From NCBI RefSeq assembly GCF_026891095.1, contig NZ_JAPTNL010000001.1, positions 434,001 through 498,000 on the forward strand: a DNA stretch of 64,000 nucleotides. Direction: 5' to 3'. The translations under genes and the position numbers were made by a program. Each line of letters starts with the position of its first letter. Position 1 is the first letter of the stretch. This DNA is from Roseovarius salincola (lineage in GTDB: Bacteria; Pseudomonadota; Alphaproteobacteria; Rhodobacterales; Rhodobacteraceae). Under the pieces are notes generated by a model. It saw nothing but the letters and a program-made list of their open reading frames with translations. It did no database searches and was not told the origin of the DNA. Below, in pieces: positions 8,294 to 17,985 of the stretch.

Positions 8294-8359
8294 CGCGCCA
8301 TCGCATGAAGGGGTTGCGCCGTTGCGCGCCCGGCACGTCAACCAAGGGATTTCCCTGCA

Positions 8360-8824
8360 ATGAAAACATTCTCTGCAACTCCGGCAGATATCGACAAGAA
8401 ATGGATCCTGATCGACGCCGAGGGTGTCGTTCTGGGCCGTCTTGCCTCGATCGTCGCCACGCGTCTGCGTGGCAAGCACAAGGCGTCGTTCACGCCCAAC
8501 ATGGACATGGGCGACAACGTGATCGTCATCAATGCCGACAAGGTCCAGCTGACCGGCGCCAAGCGTGACAAGCCCAACTACTGGCATACCGGCTATCCGG
8601 GCGGCATCAAGTCGCGCACCACCGGGCAGATCCTGGAAGGCGATCACCCCGAGCGGGTCGTCATGCAGGCCGTCAAGCGGATGCTGCCGGGCAACCGCCT
8701 GTCGCGCAAGCAGATGACCAATCTGCGCGTCTATGCCGGCGCCGAGCACCCCCATGAGGCGCAAGGCCCCGAGGTGCTGGACGTCAAATCCATGAACAAG
8801 AAGAACACGCGGGTGGCTTACTGA
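8360..8824 (+). CDS. rplM: 50S ribosomal protein L13
   Basis: L13 is an early-assembling protein of the large ribosomal subunit that binds 23S rRNA. The 154-residue product shows the family landmarks [17 protein letters not shown] near the N-terminus, the [10 protein letters not shown] turn, and [13 protein letters not shown]. The gene precedes rpsI in the usual rplM-rpsI order; the rplM stop and rpsI start share bases (TGATG), so translation is coupled. A clear promoter lies at 8266-8293. Confidence 0.98.
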   Translation: MKTFSATPADIDKKWILIDAEGVVLGRLASIVATRLRGKHKASFTPNMDMGDNVIVINADKVQLTGAKRDKPNYWHTGYPGGIKSRTTGQILEGDHPERVVMQAVKRMLPGNRLSRKQMTNLRVYAGAEHPHEAQGPEVLDVKSMNKKNTRVAY

Positions 8825-9312
8825 TGGCTGAAGAAATCAAAACACTCGAAGGTCTGGAAGCGGTCGCCGAAGGCGTCGTGGCCGAGACCGAGGTCGAAAC
8901 CCCGCGCGAGCCGGTCCGTGACGACCTGGGCCGCTCTTATGCCACGGGCAAGCGCAAGGACGCGGTCGCCCGCGTCTGGATCAAGCCGGGTTCGGGCAAG
9001 GTCAGCGTGAACGGCAAGGAGCTGAACAAGTATTTCGCCCGCCCCGTTCTGCAGATGATCCTGCGCCAGCCCTTTACCGTCGCAGGTGTCGAGGATCAGT
9101 TCGACGTGCAGGCCACCGTCAAGGGTGGCGGGCTGTCGGGCCAGGCCGGTGCGGTCAAGCACGGGATCTCGAAGGCGCTGCAGCTTTACGAGCCGTCGCT
9201 GCGCCCGGCGCTGAAGGCGGCCGGGTTCCTGACCCGCGACAGCCGCGTGGTGGAGCGCAAGAAATACGGTCGCCGCAAGGCGCGCCGGAGCTTCCAGTTC
9301 TCCAAGCGCTGA
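8824..9312 (+). CDS. rpsI: 30S ribosomal protein S9
   Basis: S9 belongs to the head of the small subunit and its C-terminal tail reaches the P-site tRNA. The 162 residues include an acidic N-terminal extension of about 35 residues, common in alphaproteobacteria, then [30 protein letters not shown] and the basic end [17 protein letters not shown]. The final KR at the C-terminus is the conserved tRNA-contacting tail. It overlaps rplM and is followed by a strong terminator. Confidence 0.98.
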   Translation: MAEEIKTLEGLEAVAEGVVAETEVETPREPVRDDLGRSYATGKRKDAVARVWIKPGSGKVSVNGKELNKYFARPVLQMILRQPFTVAGVEDQFDVQATVKGGGLSGQAGAVKHGISKALQLYEPSLRPALKAAGFLTRDSRVVERKKYGRRKARRSFQFSKR

Positions 9313-9337
9313 GCGTCATCGCGACAACGTATGCCGG

Positions 9338-9366
9338 AAAAGCGCAGCCCGTGGGTTGCGCTTTTT
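9338..9366 (+). terminator. Intrinsic terminator of rplM-rpsI
   Basis: AAAGCGCA-G-CCC and GGG-T-TGCGCTTT form a stem of about 11 pairs around GT, ending in five T. It closes the ribosomal operon 25 bases after rpsI. Confidence 0.9.
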
Positions 9367-9429
9367 CATTTTGGCGCAGTATCAGGCGATGCAGGTAGTG
9401 TTGCAGTCGGCAGGGCAGTCATTGTTACC

Positions 9430-11427
9430 ATGAAATACAGACGCGAGATTGACGGCCTGCGTGCCGTGGCCGTCGTGCCCGTGATCCTGTTCCATGCGGG
9501 GCTGAGCGTGTTTTCGGGCGGCTATGTCGGGGTGGACGTGTTCTTCGTGATCTCGGGCTACCTGATCACCACGATCATCATCACCGAGCGTGACGAGGGG
9601 CGGTTCTCGATCCTGCGATTTTATGAGCGGCGCGCACGGCGCATCCTGCCGGCACTTTTCCTGGTCATGGGGCTGTGCCTGCCTTTTGCATGGTTCTGGC
9701 TGCCGCCCGAACCGTTTGACGATTTCCTGCGCAGCCTGGCCTATGCGGCGATGTTCATCTCGAATGTACATTTCCTCGAGAACACGGGCTATTTCGCCGA
9801 AGCGGCCGAGCTGCGCCCGCTTTTGCACACCTGGAGCCTCGCCGTCGAGGAGCAGTATTACGTGGTGTTCCCGCTGCTTCTGGCGCTGCTGGGCGCGTTC
9901 GGGCGGCGCAAGCATATCGTGGTGATCGGGGTGCTGGCGGCGCTGTCGCTGGCTTTGAGCGAATGGGGCTGGCGCAACTATCCCGAGGAGAATTTCTTTT
10001 TCACGCTGTCGCGCATGTGGGAGCTTTTTGCCGGATCGATCTGTGCCTTCATCGTGTTTCGCCGCAAGCTTGAACCCAATGGCGCGCTGGCGGCGCTTGG
10101 CCTGGGGCTGATCGTCTATTCGATCTTCTTTTACGACGGGGCTGTGCCGTTCCCTTCGGTCTATGCGCTGGCGCCTGTCGTGGGCACCTCGCTGGTGCTG
10201 CTGTTCGCGACGCAAGGCACGATGGTGGCGCGGCTCTTGTCGATGAAATTGCCGGTGGCGATCGGGCTGATCAGCTATTCGGCCTATTTGTGGCACCAGC
10301 CGCTGCTGGCCTTCGCGCGCGCGCGGTCGATGCATGAGCCGGCGCTTTGGCTGTTGCTGGCGCTGGGGCTGGCGAGTTTCGGGCTGGCGGCGTTGAGCTG
10401 GCGCTTTGTCGAGCAGCCATTTCGCGCCGGGCCGAACAAGCTCTTGCGCGGGCGCATGGCGCTGTTCGGGGCGAGCGGCGCCGGGATCGCGGCATTCGCG
10501 GCCTTCGGTTTTGTGGGGATGGATCAGAACTGGGCCGAAGCGCGCTATGACAAGCGGATGCCGTCCTTCTACAAGGACATCATCGAAAGCATGAAGGGCC
10601 ATAACCTGACGCGGGCCTGCTATGCGGGAATCCGGAAAGACGAGCGGATGGCCGAGCGGTTCTGCACGGTCTTTGACGGCGAAGGACCCGGCGAGACGAT
10701 CGCGGTTTTCGGTGACAGCCATTCACAGGCGATCCTGCCCGCGTTTCAGGCCTATGCCGAGGAAAGCGGCGCGCGGATCGTGAAATCGGGGCTTGGCGGC
10801 TGTCCGCCACTGATCGGGGCCTATGTGGCCAGCGGCAATTACAGTGTCGGCACCTGCCATGAGCTGGCCCGGGATCAGGCCGCTTACGTGGTGCAGAACA
10901 ATGTCACGACAGTGGTTCTGGTGGCGCGCTGGTCGCTTTATACACAGGGTGGGTATGAGAATGACGGGCGCAGTTTCCTGCTGAATTCCCAGCCCGCCCC
11001 GCAGCTGGGAGGGCGGGCGGCGTCCTTCGAGGTCTTGACCGAGGCCTTGCCCGCCACGGTCGATTTCTACCGCAGGCTGGGAGTGCGGGTGATCGTGGTC
11101 GAGCAACTGCCCGAAATGCAGGTGCATCCGCGGCGCGGGGTCTATGCGGCGGTCTCGCGCGGGGATACCCCCGAGGAGGCGACGGGCATTTTCGCAGCAT
11201 CGGCCCTGCCGGTGGCCGAACATGACGCGTTGCAGGCAGGGGTGCGGTCGGTCTTTGCAGGGCTCGAAGGGGCCGAGATGGTGGATCTGGCCGGGGCGCT
11301 GCGCAAGGGCGATGCCTATCACTGGTTCATTGACGGGCGCGCCGCCTATACCGATCTGGATCACGTGTCGGCTTATGGCGCGTCGCTTTTGCAGGCGCGC
11401 ATGGCCGAGAGCCTGTCGCGGGAGTGA
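9430..11427 (+). CDS. OafA-type membrane acyltransferase with C-terminal SGNH domain
   Basis: This 665-residue protein has an acyltransferase-3 membrane domain (about residues 1-345, roughly ten hydrophobic spans) followed by a periplasmic SGNH-like domain (about 400-665). The start MKYRREIDGLRAVAVVPVILFHAG carries the family DGLRA and the essential histidine, and the R-x10-H type region YERRARRILPALF follows. In the C-terminal half, GDSHSQAILPAF supplies the serine block and DLDHVSAYGA the Asp-x-x-His pair. Such proteins O-acylate surface polysaccharides or LPS; the substrate here cannot be read from context. I start at ATG 9430 because upstream sequence contains the rpsI terminator. The next gene is convergent. 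Confidence 0.9.
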   Translation: MKYRREIDGLRAVAVVPVILFHAGLSVFSGGYVGVDVFFVISGYLITTIIITERDEGRFSILRFYERRARRILPALFLVMGLCLPFAWFWLPPEPFDDFLRSLAYAAMFISNVHFLENTGYFAEAAELRPLLHTWSLAVEEQYYVVFPLLLALLGAFGRRKHIVVIGVLAALSLALSEWGWRNYPEENFFFTLSRMWELFAGSICAFIVFRRKLEPNGALAALGLGLIVYSIFFYDGAVPFPSVYALAPVVGTSLVLLFATQGTMVARLLSMKLPVAIGLISYSAYLWHQPLLAFARARSMHEPALWLLLALGLASFGLAALSWRFVEQPFRAGPNKLLRGRMALFGASGAGIAAFAAFGFVGMDQNWAEARYDKRMPSFYKDIIESMKGHNLTRACYAGIRKDERMAERFCTVFDGEGPGETIAVFGDSHSQAILPAFQAYAEESGARIVKSGLGGCPPLIGAYVASGNYSVGTCHELARDQAAYVVQNNVTTVVLVARWSLYTQGGYENDGRSFLLNSQPAPQLGGRAASFEVLTEALPATVDFYRRLGVRVIVVEQLPEMQVHPRRGVYAAVSRGDTPEEATGIFAASALPVAEHDALQAGVRSVFAGLEGAEMVDLAGALRKGDAYHWFIDGRAAYTDLDHVSAYGASLLQARMAESLSRE

Positions 11428-11434
11428 ACCGGGG

Positions 11435-12052
11435 TCAGTCGTCGGGCGCGATAAGGCCAAGGCCGCGCAGGTAGATGCCTATGCCGCTTTCAAGCAGGTC
11501 CTCGGGCGCGAAGGGTGAGGCGGTGCCGGGTGAATTGCGCGCGAACAATTCCACCACGCCATGCGACATCGCCCAGATATGGGCGCTGAACATCGCGGCG
11601 GGCGGGCGTTTTTCGGGCGCAATGTGCTGGCTCAGTTCGTGGGCGGCGCGTTCGATCACGGCGCGGGCGCGCGACGCTTCATGCGCCAGTTCGGGGGTGC
11701 GGTTGACCGAGATGCCGCTTTCGAACATCGCGATATAATGACCGGGATACTGACGCGCGAAGGCAAGGTAGGCCCGCCCCGTGGCCGAGAAGCTGGCCAG
11801 CGCCGAGGGCTGGCCCTTTTCATAGGCGTAGCGCATCACATCCGCGAAGATCGCGTAGCCCTGGCGCGCGGCCTCGGCGATGAGATCCTCGCGTCCGGCG
11901 AAATGGCGATAGACGGCGGCCGGAGTCACGCCGGCCTGCTTGGCGGCCTCCGAGAGGGTGAAACCGGCGGGCCCGCGGGTTTCGATCAGGCCGAGCGCGG
12001 CCTCGACCAGGGCCTGGCGCAGATTACCGTGATGATAGCCGCGCTTAGACAT
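11435..12052 (-). CDS. TetR family transcriptional regulator
   Basis: A 205-residue TetR-type repressor. The N-terminal helix-turn-helix is clear: [20 protein letters not shown] leads into [22 protein letters not shown] (about residues 35-57). The ligand-binding half matches the TetR C-terminal domain group WHG found with fatty-acid and stress regulators. I set the start at the ATG at 12050-12052; the open frame continues into ppk2 in another reading frame and is a shadow there. It overlaps the end of ppk2 by eight bases, so the two are co-transcribed and the regulator may control its own operon. The ligand is unknown. Confidence 0.9.
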   Translation of the reverse strand: MSKRGYHHGNLRQALVEAALGLIETRGPAGFTLSEAAKQAGVTPAAVYRHFAGREDLIAEAARQGYAIFADVMRYAYEKGQPSALASFSATGRAYLAFARQYPGHYIAMFESGISVNRTPELAHEASRARAVIERAAHELSQHIAPEKRPPAAMFSAHIWAMSHGVVELFARNSPGTASPFAPEDLLESGIGIYLRGLGLIAPDD

Positions 12053-12914
12053 TCCATATCTCGGGGCCACCGCAGACCAGCGGATCGGGTTTGCCGATGG
12101 CGCGCGGGTCCTTGCGGGCGTAATCCACCTGGCTGAGCACATGGCGCAGCGCCTCGATCCGGGCGCGGCGCTTGTCATCCGAGCGGATGATCGTCCAGGG
12201 CGCGTGATCGCTGTGGGTGCGATCAAAGGTTTCGCGGATCGCGTCGCTGTAGTCGTCCCAGAGGCGCAGCCCCTCGACATCGATGCGGCTGAGTTTCCAT
12301 TGCTTGAGGGGGCTGGCCTCGCGCTTGAGGAAGCGGCGCAGCTGTTCGGCGCGCCCGACATTGAGCCAGAATTTCACGAGGTGAATGCCCTCATCCACAA
12401 GCATCCGTTCGAAATCGGGGGTTTGGACGAAGAAATGCGCGCGCTCAGAATCCGTGCAGAAGCCGAAGACCTTTTCGACGACGCCACGGTTATACCAGCT
12501 GCGGTCATAGAACACGAGGTCACCGCCTGCGGGCAGATGGTCGATATAGCGCTGGAAATACCATTGCGTCGCCTCGGTGTCCGAGGGTTTGGGCAGCGCC
12601 ACCACCCGCGCGCCGCGCGGGTTGAGATATTCGCGGAAGCGTTTGATCGTGCCGCCCTTGCCGGCGGCGTCGCGCCCCTCGAAGACGATGGCGATGCGCG
12701 CGCCGCTTTCCTTGGTCCAGGCCTGCAATTTGACAAGTTCGACCTGGAGCGCCTCGAGATCCTTCTCGTAATGCTTGCGCGGCAGGCGCTCGGAATGGGG
12801 GTAACCGGGATCGAGGATATCGCCCTTGTCCGCGCGCAGGATGGCGTTGCGGATCGGTTCGGGGGCGTCATTAGCGAAGAAGGACGAAATCGCGCCGTCG
12901 AATGGGAGCTCCAT
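12045..12914 (-). CDS. ppk2: Polyphosphate kinase 2
   Basis: PPK2 enzymes move phosphate between polyphosphate and nucleoside mono- or diphosphates. The 289-residue protein is a single-domain member. It has the Walker A motif [10 protein letters not shown] (lysine 86), the Walker B motif [10 protein letters not shown] (aspartate 137), and the family segments [14 protein letters not shown] and WKLSRID. Its overall form fits the class that preferentially phosphorylates nucleoside diphosphates, but that cannot be settled by eye. It overlaps the downstream TetR gene by eight bases. A T-rich stretch on the plus strand just upstream of the start (12924-12932) is the only notable leader feature. Confidence 0.95.
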   Translation of the reverse strand: MELPFDGAISSFFANDAPEPIRNAILRADKGDILDPGYPHSERLPRKHYEKDLEALQVELVKLQAWTKESGARIAIVFEGRDAAGKGGTIKRFREYLNPRGARVVALPKPSDTEATQWYFQRYIDHLPAGGDLVFYDRSWYNRGVVEKVFGFCTDSERAHFFVQTPDFERMLVDEGIHLVKFWLNVGRAEQLRRFLKREASPLKQWKLSRIDVEGLRLWDDYSDAIRETFDRTHSDHAPWTIIRSDDKRRARIEALRHVLSQVDYARKDPRAIGKPDPLVCGGPEIWNV

Positions 12915-12949
12915 GAGCCTCTCCTTTTTTTGGGGATTACTATGACGGG

Positions 12950-13918
12950 TCAGGGGGCGGGGTGCAATTCGGCGCGCCGAGCGGCGCGATCAATGGCGGC
13001 GACGACGCTGTCCTCGTTCGCGTGATGTGGCATGTGGCCGGTGCCGGGCAGGCGGGCGAGATTGGCGGCACCAAGCTGGCGCGCGAGCGGTTCGGCATGG
13101 ATGTGCAGCCCGACCGTCGTATCGGCGCTGCCATGGACGATCTCGATGGGCAGGTCGAGCCTGTCCAGCGCGGGTTGCAGGGCGTTGATCTGCCCGAGCA
13201 GACTGGCGCGTTGCAGCGCGTTGGCGCGCAAGCTGTCGCGCCGCAGTGTGAGCGGCGCGCCGATATGGGCGATGTAGCCCGACGGCACCGGGTCGGGCTG
13301 AAAGATCGAGGCGACCGCGCGTTCGACCCGCTCGTCATGCACGAAAGCCGTGAGGAACGGGATTACCAGCGGCCCCAGAACCCGGTGCGACAACACCTTG
13401 TAATAAAGCGAAAGATCGCTGTCCCAGGGCTTGGCCGGAGAGGCCAGCGGCACCAGCGCGGCGATGTGGCCGGGCCGATGCACCGCCCAGGCCAGCGCCA
13501 CTGCGCCGCCATAGGAATGGCCCAGCACGATGGGGTTCTCGACACCCATCTGGCGCGCGGCGTCCGACAGAAGCTCGGCCTGCTGGCGGATCGTGGCGCC
13601 GGTCCGGTTGATGCGATCCGTATGGCCAAGGCCGGGACGGTCGAAGACCGTGACCCGGTAATGTTCGGCCAGGCGCGGTGCGAGGCTGTAGGTCATGTCG
13701 CGCAGATTTCCGCTGGCGCCGTGGATTAGCACGATATCCGGCCCGCTTCCCATGCTGAGCGCGTGGACCCGGTGGCCGTTCACATCGAGAATGCGCCCCT
13801 GCGGGGGAAAGGCGGCTTCGGCGCGGGCCTCGTGGGCACGGGCGCGCAGTTGCACGACCAGCCAGAGCACCGCCAGCGCCAGCAGGCACGCAAGGGCGAT
13901 CCTAACGGCCAACGGCAT
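12950..13918 (-). CDS. Membrane-anchored alpha/beta hydrolase
   Basis: A 322-residue serine hydrolase with one N-terminal hydrophobic span (residues 3-22), so it is probably tethered to the inner membrane facing the periplasm. The fold is clear: oxyanion segment [19 protein letters not shown], the nucleophile elbow GHSYGG, the acid in GSADTTV, and the base in [12 protein letters not shown] at 13918 overlaps the metA stop by 17 bases, so the gene is the third of an ATPase-metA-hydrolase operon. The family includes haloperoxidase-like and lipase-like members; no substrate can be named. Despite sharing a fold with MetX, it lacks MetX motifs. Confidence 0.9.
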   Translation of the reverse strand: MPLAVRIALACLLALAVLWLVVQLRARAHEARAEAAFPPQGRILDVNGHRVHALSMGSGPDIVLIHGASGNLRDMTYSLAPRLAEHYRVTVFDRPGLGHTDRINRTGATIRQQAELLSDAARQMGVENPIVLGHSYGGAVALAWAVHRPGHIAALVPLASPAKPWDSDLSLYYKVLSHRVLGPLVIPFLTAFVHDERVERAVASIFQPDPVPSGYIAHIGAPLTLRRDSLRANALQRASLLGQINALQPALDRLDLPIEIVHGSADTTVGLHIHAEPLARQLGAANLARLPGTGHMPHHANEDSVVAAIDRAARRAELHPAP

Positions 13919-14825
13919 GAAGATCGAAGGGAGTGGTCTGGTAGATCTGGTTGATCCAGTTGCCGTAAAGCAGATGCGCATGGCTGCGCCAACGGTTCTG
14001 CGGCGGGCGCGCGGGATCGTCGCCGGGATAGTAATTGCAAGGCAGACTGACGGGGGTACCATTGGCCACGTCGCGATCATATTCCTGCTTGAGCGTGTCG
14101 CTGTCATATTCGAGATGGTTGAAGATATAGAGCGCGCGATGCGCCGCATCCTCGACCAGGCAGGGGCCGACCTCGTCGCTGTGCAGAAGAATGTCGAGAT
14201 CGGGCACGGCTTCGATCTCGTCGCGGCGCATCTCGGTCCAGCGGCTGACCGGGATCACGCAATCATCCGAAAACCCGCGCAGATAGGGCGAGGCAGGCGC
14301 CATGTTGCGATGCCTGAAGCAGCCGAACGCCTTTTCATCGAGCAGGTGCTTCTGCACGCCGTGAAGATAGTTCATCATCGCCATGCCGCCCCAGCAAACC
14401 CCGAAAGTGGAATGCACATGGGTCCGGGTCCAGTCGAAGACCTGGCAAAGCTCGTCCCAATATGTGACCGCGTCAAAGGGCAGATGTTCGATCGGGGCGC
14501 CGGTGATGATCAGACCGTCGAAACGCTCGCCGCTGGCCAGCACATCCGAGAAGGGGCGGTAAAAGCTGCGCATGTGGTCGGCGGCGGTGTTGCGGGTGCG
14601 ATGCTCGCTCATGCGGATGAGGCTGAGCTCGATCTGAAGGGGCGTCGCGCCGATCAGGCGGGCGAACTGGTTCTCGGTCTGGATCTTCTTGGGCATCAGG
14701 TTCAGAAGCCCGATGCGCAGCGGGCGGATATCCTGACGGTCGGCCTGATCCTCGGTCATGACCATGACCCCTTCGCGCGTCAGCACGTCGAAGGCGGGCA
14801 GGTCGGCGGGGATCTTGATGGGCAT
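13902..14825 (-). CDS. metA: Homoserine O-acyltransferase, MetA family (predicted acetyl-CoA type)
   Basis: MetA activates homoserine for methionine synthesis. The 307-residue protein aligns from end to end with the E. coli enzyme: [13 protein letters not shown], the DGLI-TGAP segment, the catalytic cysteine in GVCWGG (Cys144), and NHLEYD with its histidine and glutamate. In the TGAPIE segment the residue equivalent to E. coli Gly111 is glutamate (Glu113). In this family a glutamate there goes with acetyl-CoA, and glycine with succinyl-CoA, so the predicted product is O-acetylhomoserine. No SAM-II type leader is visible, because only 25 bases separate it from the upstream ATPase gene. Confidence 0.95.
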   Translation of the reverse strand: MPIKIPADLPAFDVLTREGVMVMTEDQADRQDIRPLRIGLLNLMPKKIQTENQFARLIGATPLQIELSLIRMSEHRTRNTAADHMRSFYRPFSDVLASGERFDGLIITGAPIEHLPFDAVTYWDELCQVFDWTRTHVHSTFGVCWGGMAMMNYLHGVQKHLLDEKAFGCFRHRNMAPASPYLRGFSDDCVIPVSRWTEMRRDEIEAVPDLDILLHSDEVGPCLVEDAAHRALYIFNHLEYDSDTLKQEYDRDVANGTPVSLPCNYYPGDDPARPPQNRWRSHAHLLYGNWINQIYQTTPFDLHAVGR

Positions 14826-14850
14826 GAGCGGTCAGTCCTTGCGTTGGCGG

Positions 14851-15711
14851 TCAGCTGCGGCGCGCGAGCGCGCTGGCGACAAGGGTTTCGAACCCTGCGG
14901 CGTCGCGGGTCTCGGCCACCTCGTCGGCGGTGATGGTGACACCCCAGCGGGCCATCGCCTCGTAGCGGGGCTGGCGATGCGCCAGAGCGCGCGCATAGGT
15001 CCAGCGGATGAAGGCATCTGGATCAACTTCGTCCGCTTGAATATTGTTTTCGTTCAGATATTCACTCCACGCCGCATCAAGGAATTCGGGCTGGTAGGCC
15101 ATCGGCTTGGGCGCTCGGTCAAAGCGGCGGATCAGTTCCTGAGTGTGTGCCTCGGAGCCCTTGATATGGATCAGCAGGCAGTGGCGCGACAGTTCGTTGA
15201 GCAGCGGATCGTCAGGGTCGTCGCCATCCACCCATTCGCAGATCGACCCGCCGGTATCGCAGACGAAATTCGGATAGCCGTAGAGCCGCTCGGCGCGGGC
15301 GATGAAATGCGCCGTGTCATTGAGCGCGGCGATCTCGGCGTGGCGGAACTGTTCCTGCCGGCGGCGGTATTCGTCGATGGGAAAGCCGCCTTTCTCGGGG
15401 TTGCCCGGTTTGCCCAGATAGGTCGAGACCGGCGCCAGGTTGTCGAAGGTGATGTTGGAGCCGATATAGATCGAATCCGTCAGGAGAAGCTCGCGCAGGA
15501 ACGGCACCTTCATGGCGTGGGCCTTGGCGTTGTCGGCGATGAGCTCGCCCATGTAGCGGGTGCCGATGCGGTAATCGATCGAGTAATGGAACCAGTCGCC
15601 GGACTCGCGCAGCATGTTCGACAGATGCGTCTTGCCAAGCCCCGACATCCCGAAGAACAGGACGCGCTTGTGACTGGCATCGCGCCAGGCCTGAGCGGAT
15701 TGATAGATCAT
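14851..15711 (-). CDS. P-loop ATPase of unknown function, upstream of metA
   Basis: I recognise the nucleotide-binding core but not the function. The 286-residue protein has a P-loop at residues 21-28 (GMSGLGKT) directly after a short beta strand, and a later hydrophobic strand ending CDTGGS that could act as a sensing or Walker B element. The rest is charged and without membrane spans, so the protein is cytoplasmic; segments such as DYRIGTRYMG resemble nucleotide or shikimate-type kinases. It is the first gene of a tight minus-strand operon with metA and the alpha/beta hydrolase. Its start at 15711 follows a GGATC-rich leader. Confidence 0.75.
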   Translation of the reverse strand: MIYQSAQAWRDASHKRVLFFGMSGLGKTHLSNMLRESGDWFHYSIDYRIGTRYMGELIADNAKAHAMKVPFLRELLLTDSIYIGSNITFDNLAPVSTYLGKPGNPEKGGFPIDEYRRRQEQFRHAEIAALNDTAHFIARAERLYGYPNFVCDTGGSICEWVDGDDPDDPLLNELSRHCLLIHIKGSEAHTQELIRRFDRAPKPMAYQPEFLDAAWSEYLNENNIQADEVDPDAFIRWTYARALAHRQPRYEAMARWGVTITADEVAETRDAAGFETLVASALARRS

Positions 15712-15782
15712 GGGCGGATCCTTTCTGCCGGGATGTGGTAGCCAGCGGCGCGGGGCAGGTCAATGGCAAGCGGGGCACAACG

Positions 15783-15811
15783 AAAAACCCCGCCCGGGTG
15801 ATCGGGCGGGG
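15783..15811 (-). terminator. Intrinsic terminator of the FadL-type gene
   Basis: On the minus strand, CCCCGCCCG and CGGGCGGGG pair perfectly over nine bases around a six-base loop and are followed by five T. It lies 24 bases after the porin stop codon. Confidence 0.9.
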
Positions 15812-15835
15812 CGCTATCTGCGGGGATGGCGTGGA

Positions 15836-16921
15836 TCAGTAGTGCCAGCCGACCTTCACGCCGACACCGACGGCCGAGTTGTCGGTGAATTGCGGGCGCA
15901 GCGGCCCGATGGAGGTCGTGGCGTCGCCGATCCAAGTGTAGTTGACGCCGGTCGAGACCGAGAAGTTCTCGTTCTTGTAGCGCGCGCCGACGGTGACGCC
16001 GAACTTGCCGCTGGTCGGGCCGAGATTCGAGACCGGGGTGACCGAGTCGCCGTCTTCATAGGTCAGCGAGAGCGAGCCGCTCCAGGTATCGGAGAAACGC
16101 CGCCCCACACCCATCGTGTAGGTGAAGGTGTCGTCGCTATATGACAGGAAGGCGTTGCCCGTCGCGCCGCGATAGATCAGCGGGTCGATGGTGAACTCGC
16201 TCCACTCGACCCAGCGGATACCGCCGAAGACCAGCGTGTCCTTTGCAATGCCGGTCTGGAAATTCAGGTTGACCGATTGCGGGGTCTCGACCTCGGTCTT
16301 GGTGACCAGCGCGGTGACCGGCGCCGTCAGGTTTTCCAGAGTGGTGTGCGATGTCTTGACCTTGGAATTGTAGGTCAGCGACACGCGCAGCGCGATGTCG
16401 GGGCGTTCATAGGACGCACCCGCCAGGTAGCCGACGCCGTAATCCGCATCCGCCACGGCATTGTAGCCCGCGACGATGGGGAAGTTCGCGCGCGCCTCGA
16501 GGCGCTGCACCCGCACGCCGCCATGAACGCCAAAGCCGTTATCCATGCGATAGCGCAAGACACCCGTCACCGCGGCGGTTTCAAGCGTGGCGCTGCTGGT
16601 AGCCAGCGGATAGGGCACGTTGGCGCTATACTGGACATCCGCGCCGAAGGGCTGGTCGAAGATGACCGCGTAGCTGAGATTGTTGTTGATCTGCTGCTTG
16701 TAGGCTGCGCCGACCTGCCAATAGTTGTTGGTCATGTTGCCCGAGCCGACGCCCAGCACGCTGCCCGAGACCGAGGGCGAGACGCTGCCGAAGCTCAGTT
16801 CGGCGTAGTTGCCCTGCTCGAACAGGGCGGAAAGCGATTGCCCCGAGCGGTCGACACCGCCGGCATACGCCGCGCCCGAAGCTGCGCAGAGTGCTGCGGC
16901 GGTGATTATGGTTCTTGTCAT
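15836..16921 (-). CDS. OmpP1/FadL-type outer membrane transport protein
   Basis: A 361-residue outer membrane beta-barrel of the FadL/TodX group, which lets hydrophobic compounds such as long-chain fatty acids or aromatic hydrocarbons cross the outer membrane. Residues 1-20 form a signal peptide ending AYA. The mature start GGVDRSGQSLSALFEQG corresponds to the FadL N-terminal hatch. The body alternates polar and aromatic residues as a barrel does, and the protein ends VGWHY with a terminal aromatic residue as the assembly signal. It is monocistronic, with a terminator after it and a palindrome upstream. It is shorter than E. coli FadL (about 420 residues mature). Confidence 0.9.
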   Translation of the reverse strand: MTRTIITAAALCAASGAAYAGGVDRSGQSLSALFEQGNYAELSFGSVSPSVSGSVLGVGSGNMTNNYWQVGAAYKQQINNNLSYAVIFDQPFGADVQYSANVPYPLATSSATLETAAVTGVLRYRMDNGFGVHGGVRVQRLEARANFPIVAGYNAVADADYGVGYLAGASYERPDIALRVSLTYNSKVKTSHTTLENLTAPVTALVTKTEVETPQSVNLNFQTGIAKDTLVFGGIRWVEWSEFTIDPLIYRGATGNAFLSYSDDTFTYTMGVGRRFSDTWSGSLSLTYEDGDSVTPVSNLGPTSGKFGVTVGARYKNENFSVSTGVNYTWIGDATTSIGPLRPQFTDNSAVGVGVKVGWHY

Positions 16922-16980
16922 GCAGATGCCTCCTCCGAATGTCGAGCCATGCTATGTGGAAGGGTCAATGGGTCAATCTT

Positions 16981-16993
16981 TGACGCGGCGTCA
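16981..16993. promoter_or_regulatory. Palindrome upstream of the FadL-type gene
   Basis: TGACGC-G-GCGTCA is a perfect 13-base palindrome located 60 bases upstream of the porin start. A partial second copy (ACG-CCACGTCA) follows within 15 bases. Its place in the promoter region suggests a repressor site, but the regulator is not identifiable. Confidence 0.4.
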
Positions 16994-17064
16994 GTTACGC
17001 CACGTCAGAAAAAGGTGGTGCATGGGCAACAGTTAGCGCGATATCGTGGTGAAATTATGTTCGA

Positions 17065-17985
17065 TCAACGGGTTCTGGCCACGCCCGGACGACCCTTGCG
17101 GGTTTCGGACCAGAGATTGAGGTAATTCGCGCCAAAGATGACGGCGGCACCCAGAATCACGAAAAGGTTGATTGCCTCGTCATAGAACAGCAGCCCGATC
17201 ACCGCGATCAGAGGCAGGCGGGCGAAATCCACCGGACTGACCAGCGTGGCCGGCGCGATAGAGAGCGCCGTGGTCAGGCAGAAATGCGCCATCAGCCCGC
17301 CGCTGGCAATCACCACGAGCCAGGGCAGGGACGCCGCCGAGGGCAGGGCGATATCGCCGTCGATCCCGGAACAGATGAGGCCGAACAGGCTTTGGCTGAG
17401 GGTCATCCAGAAGAGGATGCAGGTAAGTGTCGTGCCCCGCGTCAGCACCTTGGTCGCAAGGATCGACCCGGCAAAGCCGATGGCCGCGCCCATGGCCGCG
17501 AGCGTGCCGATATTGAGCGTGTCGGGGCTGGGCCGGGCGACGATCAGGATGCCGATGAAACCCAGGCAGGCCGCCAGCACCCGCACCCGCGTCAGTTTTT
17601 CGCCAAGCACCAGCGGCGACAGGATCAGCACCCATAACGGCGAGGTGAATTCCAGCGCGAAGACCTGCGCGAGCGGGATCATCGTGATTGCGTAGAACCA
17701 GAGATTCTGCCCGGTGAAGTGAAAAACGTTGCGCACGAGATGCACGCCGGGGCGGCGCGCGTCGATATGGCGCCAGGCACCGGTCGCGCGCGCGACCGCG
17801 ACCACCAGAAGGAGGCCGATCACGCTGCGATACATCATGATTTCAAAGGTATCGAGCTCGAAGCTTACGAAACGCCCGCCCACCGCCATGGCCGAAAAGG
17901 ACACCACCGCGCCCAGCATCCAGAGCGCGGCGCGCAGCACGTCGGCGGGATCGGCCTTGAGGGGGTCGGGAACGCTGGGGGTCAT
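17065..17985 (-). CDS. EamA/DMT family transporter
   Basis: A 306-residue inner membrane protein with about ten hydrophobic spans and the two EamA repeats typical of drug/metabolite transporters. Features include [16 protein letters not shown] in span 1, [24 protein letters not shown] at the end of the first half, and [21 protein letters not shown] in the second. The substrate cannot be read from the sequence. The ATG at 17985 overlaps the guaA stop (ATGA), so it is the second gene of that operon. An in-frame GTG two codons upstream is less likely. Confidence 0.9.
   Translation of the reverse strand: MTPSVPDPLKADPADVLRAALWMLGAVVSFSAMAVGGRFVSFELDTFEIMMYRSVIGLLLVVAVARATGAWRHIDARRPGVHLVRNVFHFTGQNLWFYAITMIPLAQVFALEFTSPLWVLILSPLVLGEKLTRVRVLAACLGFIGILIVARPSPDTLNIGTLAAMGAAIGFAGSILATKVLTRGTTLTCILFWMTLSQSLFGLICSGIDGDIALPSAASLPWLVVIASGGLMAHFCLTTALSIAPATLVSPVDFARLPLIAVIGLLFYDEAINLFVILGAAVIFGANYLNLWSETRKGRPGVARTR

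Noticed and set aside
13902-15780. SAM-II riboswitch upstream of metA
   Set aside because: Only 25 bases separate metA from the preceding gene, and no SAM-II-like pseudoknot was visible before that gene.
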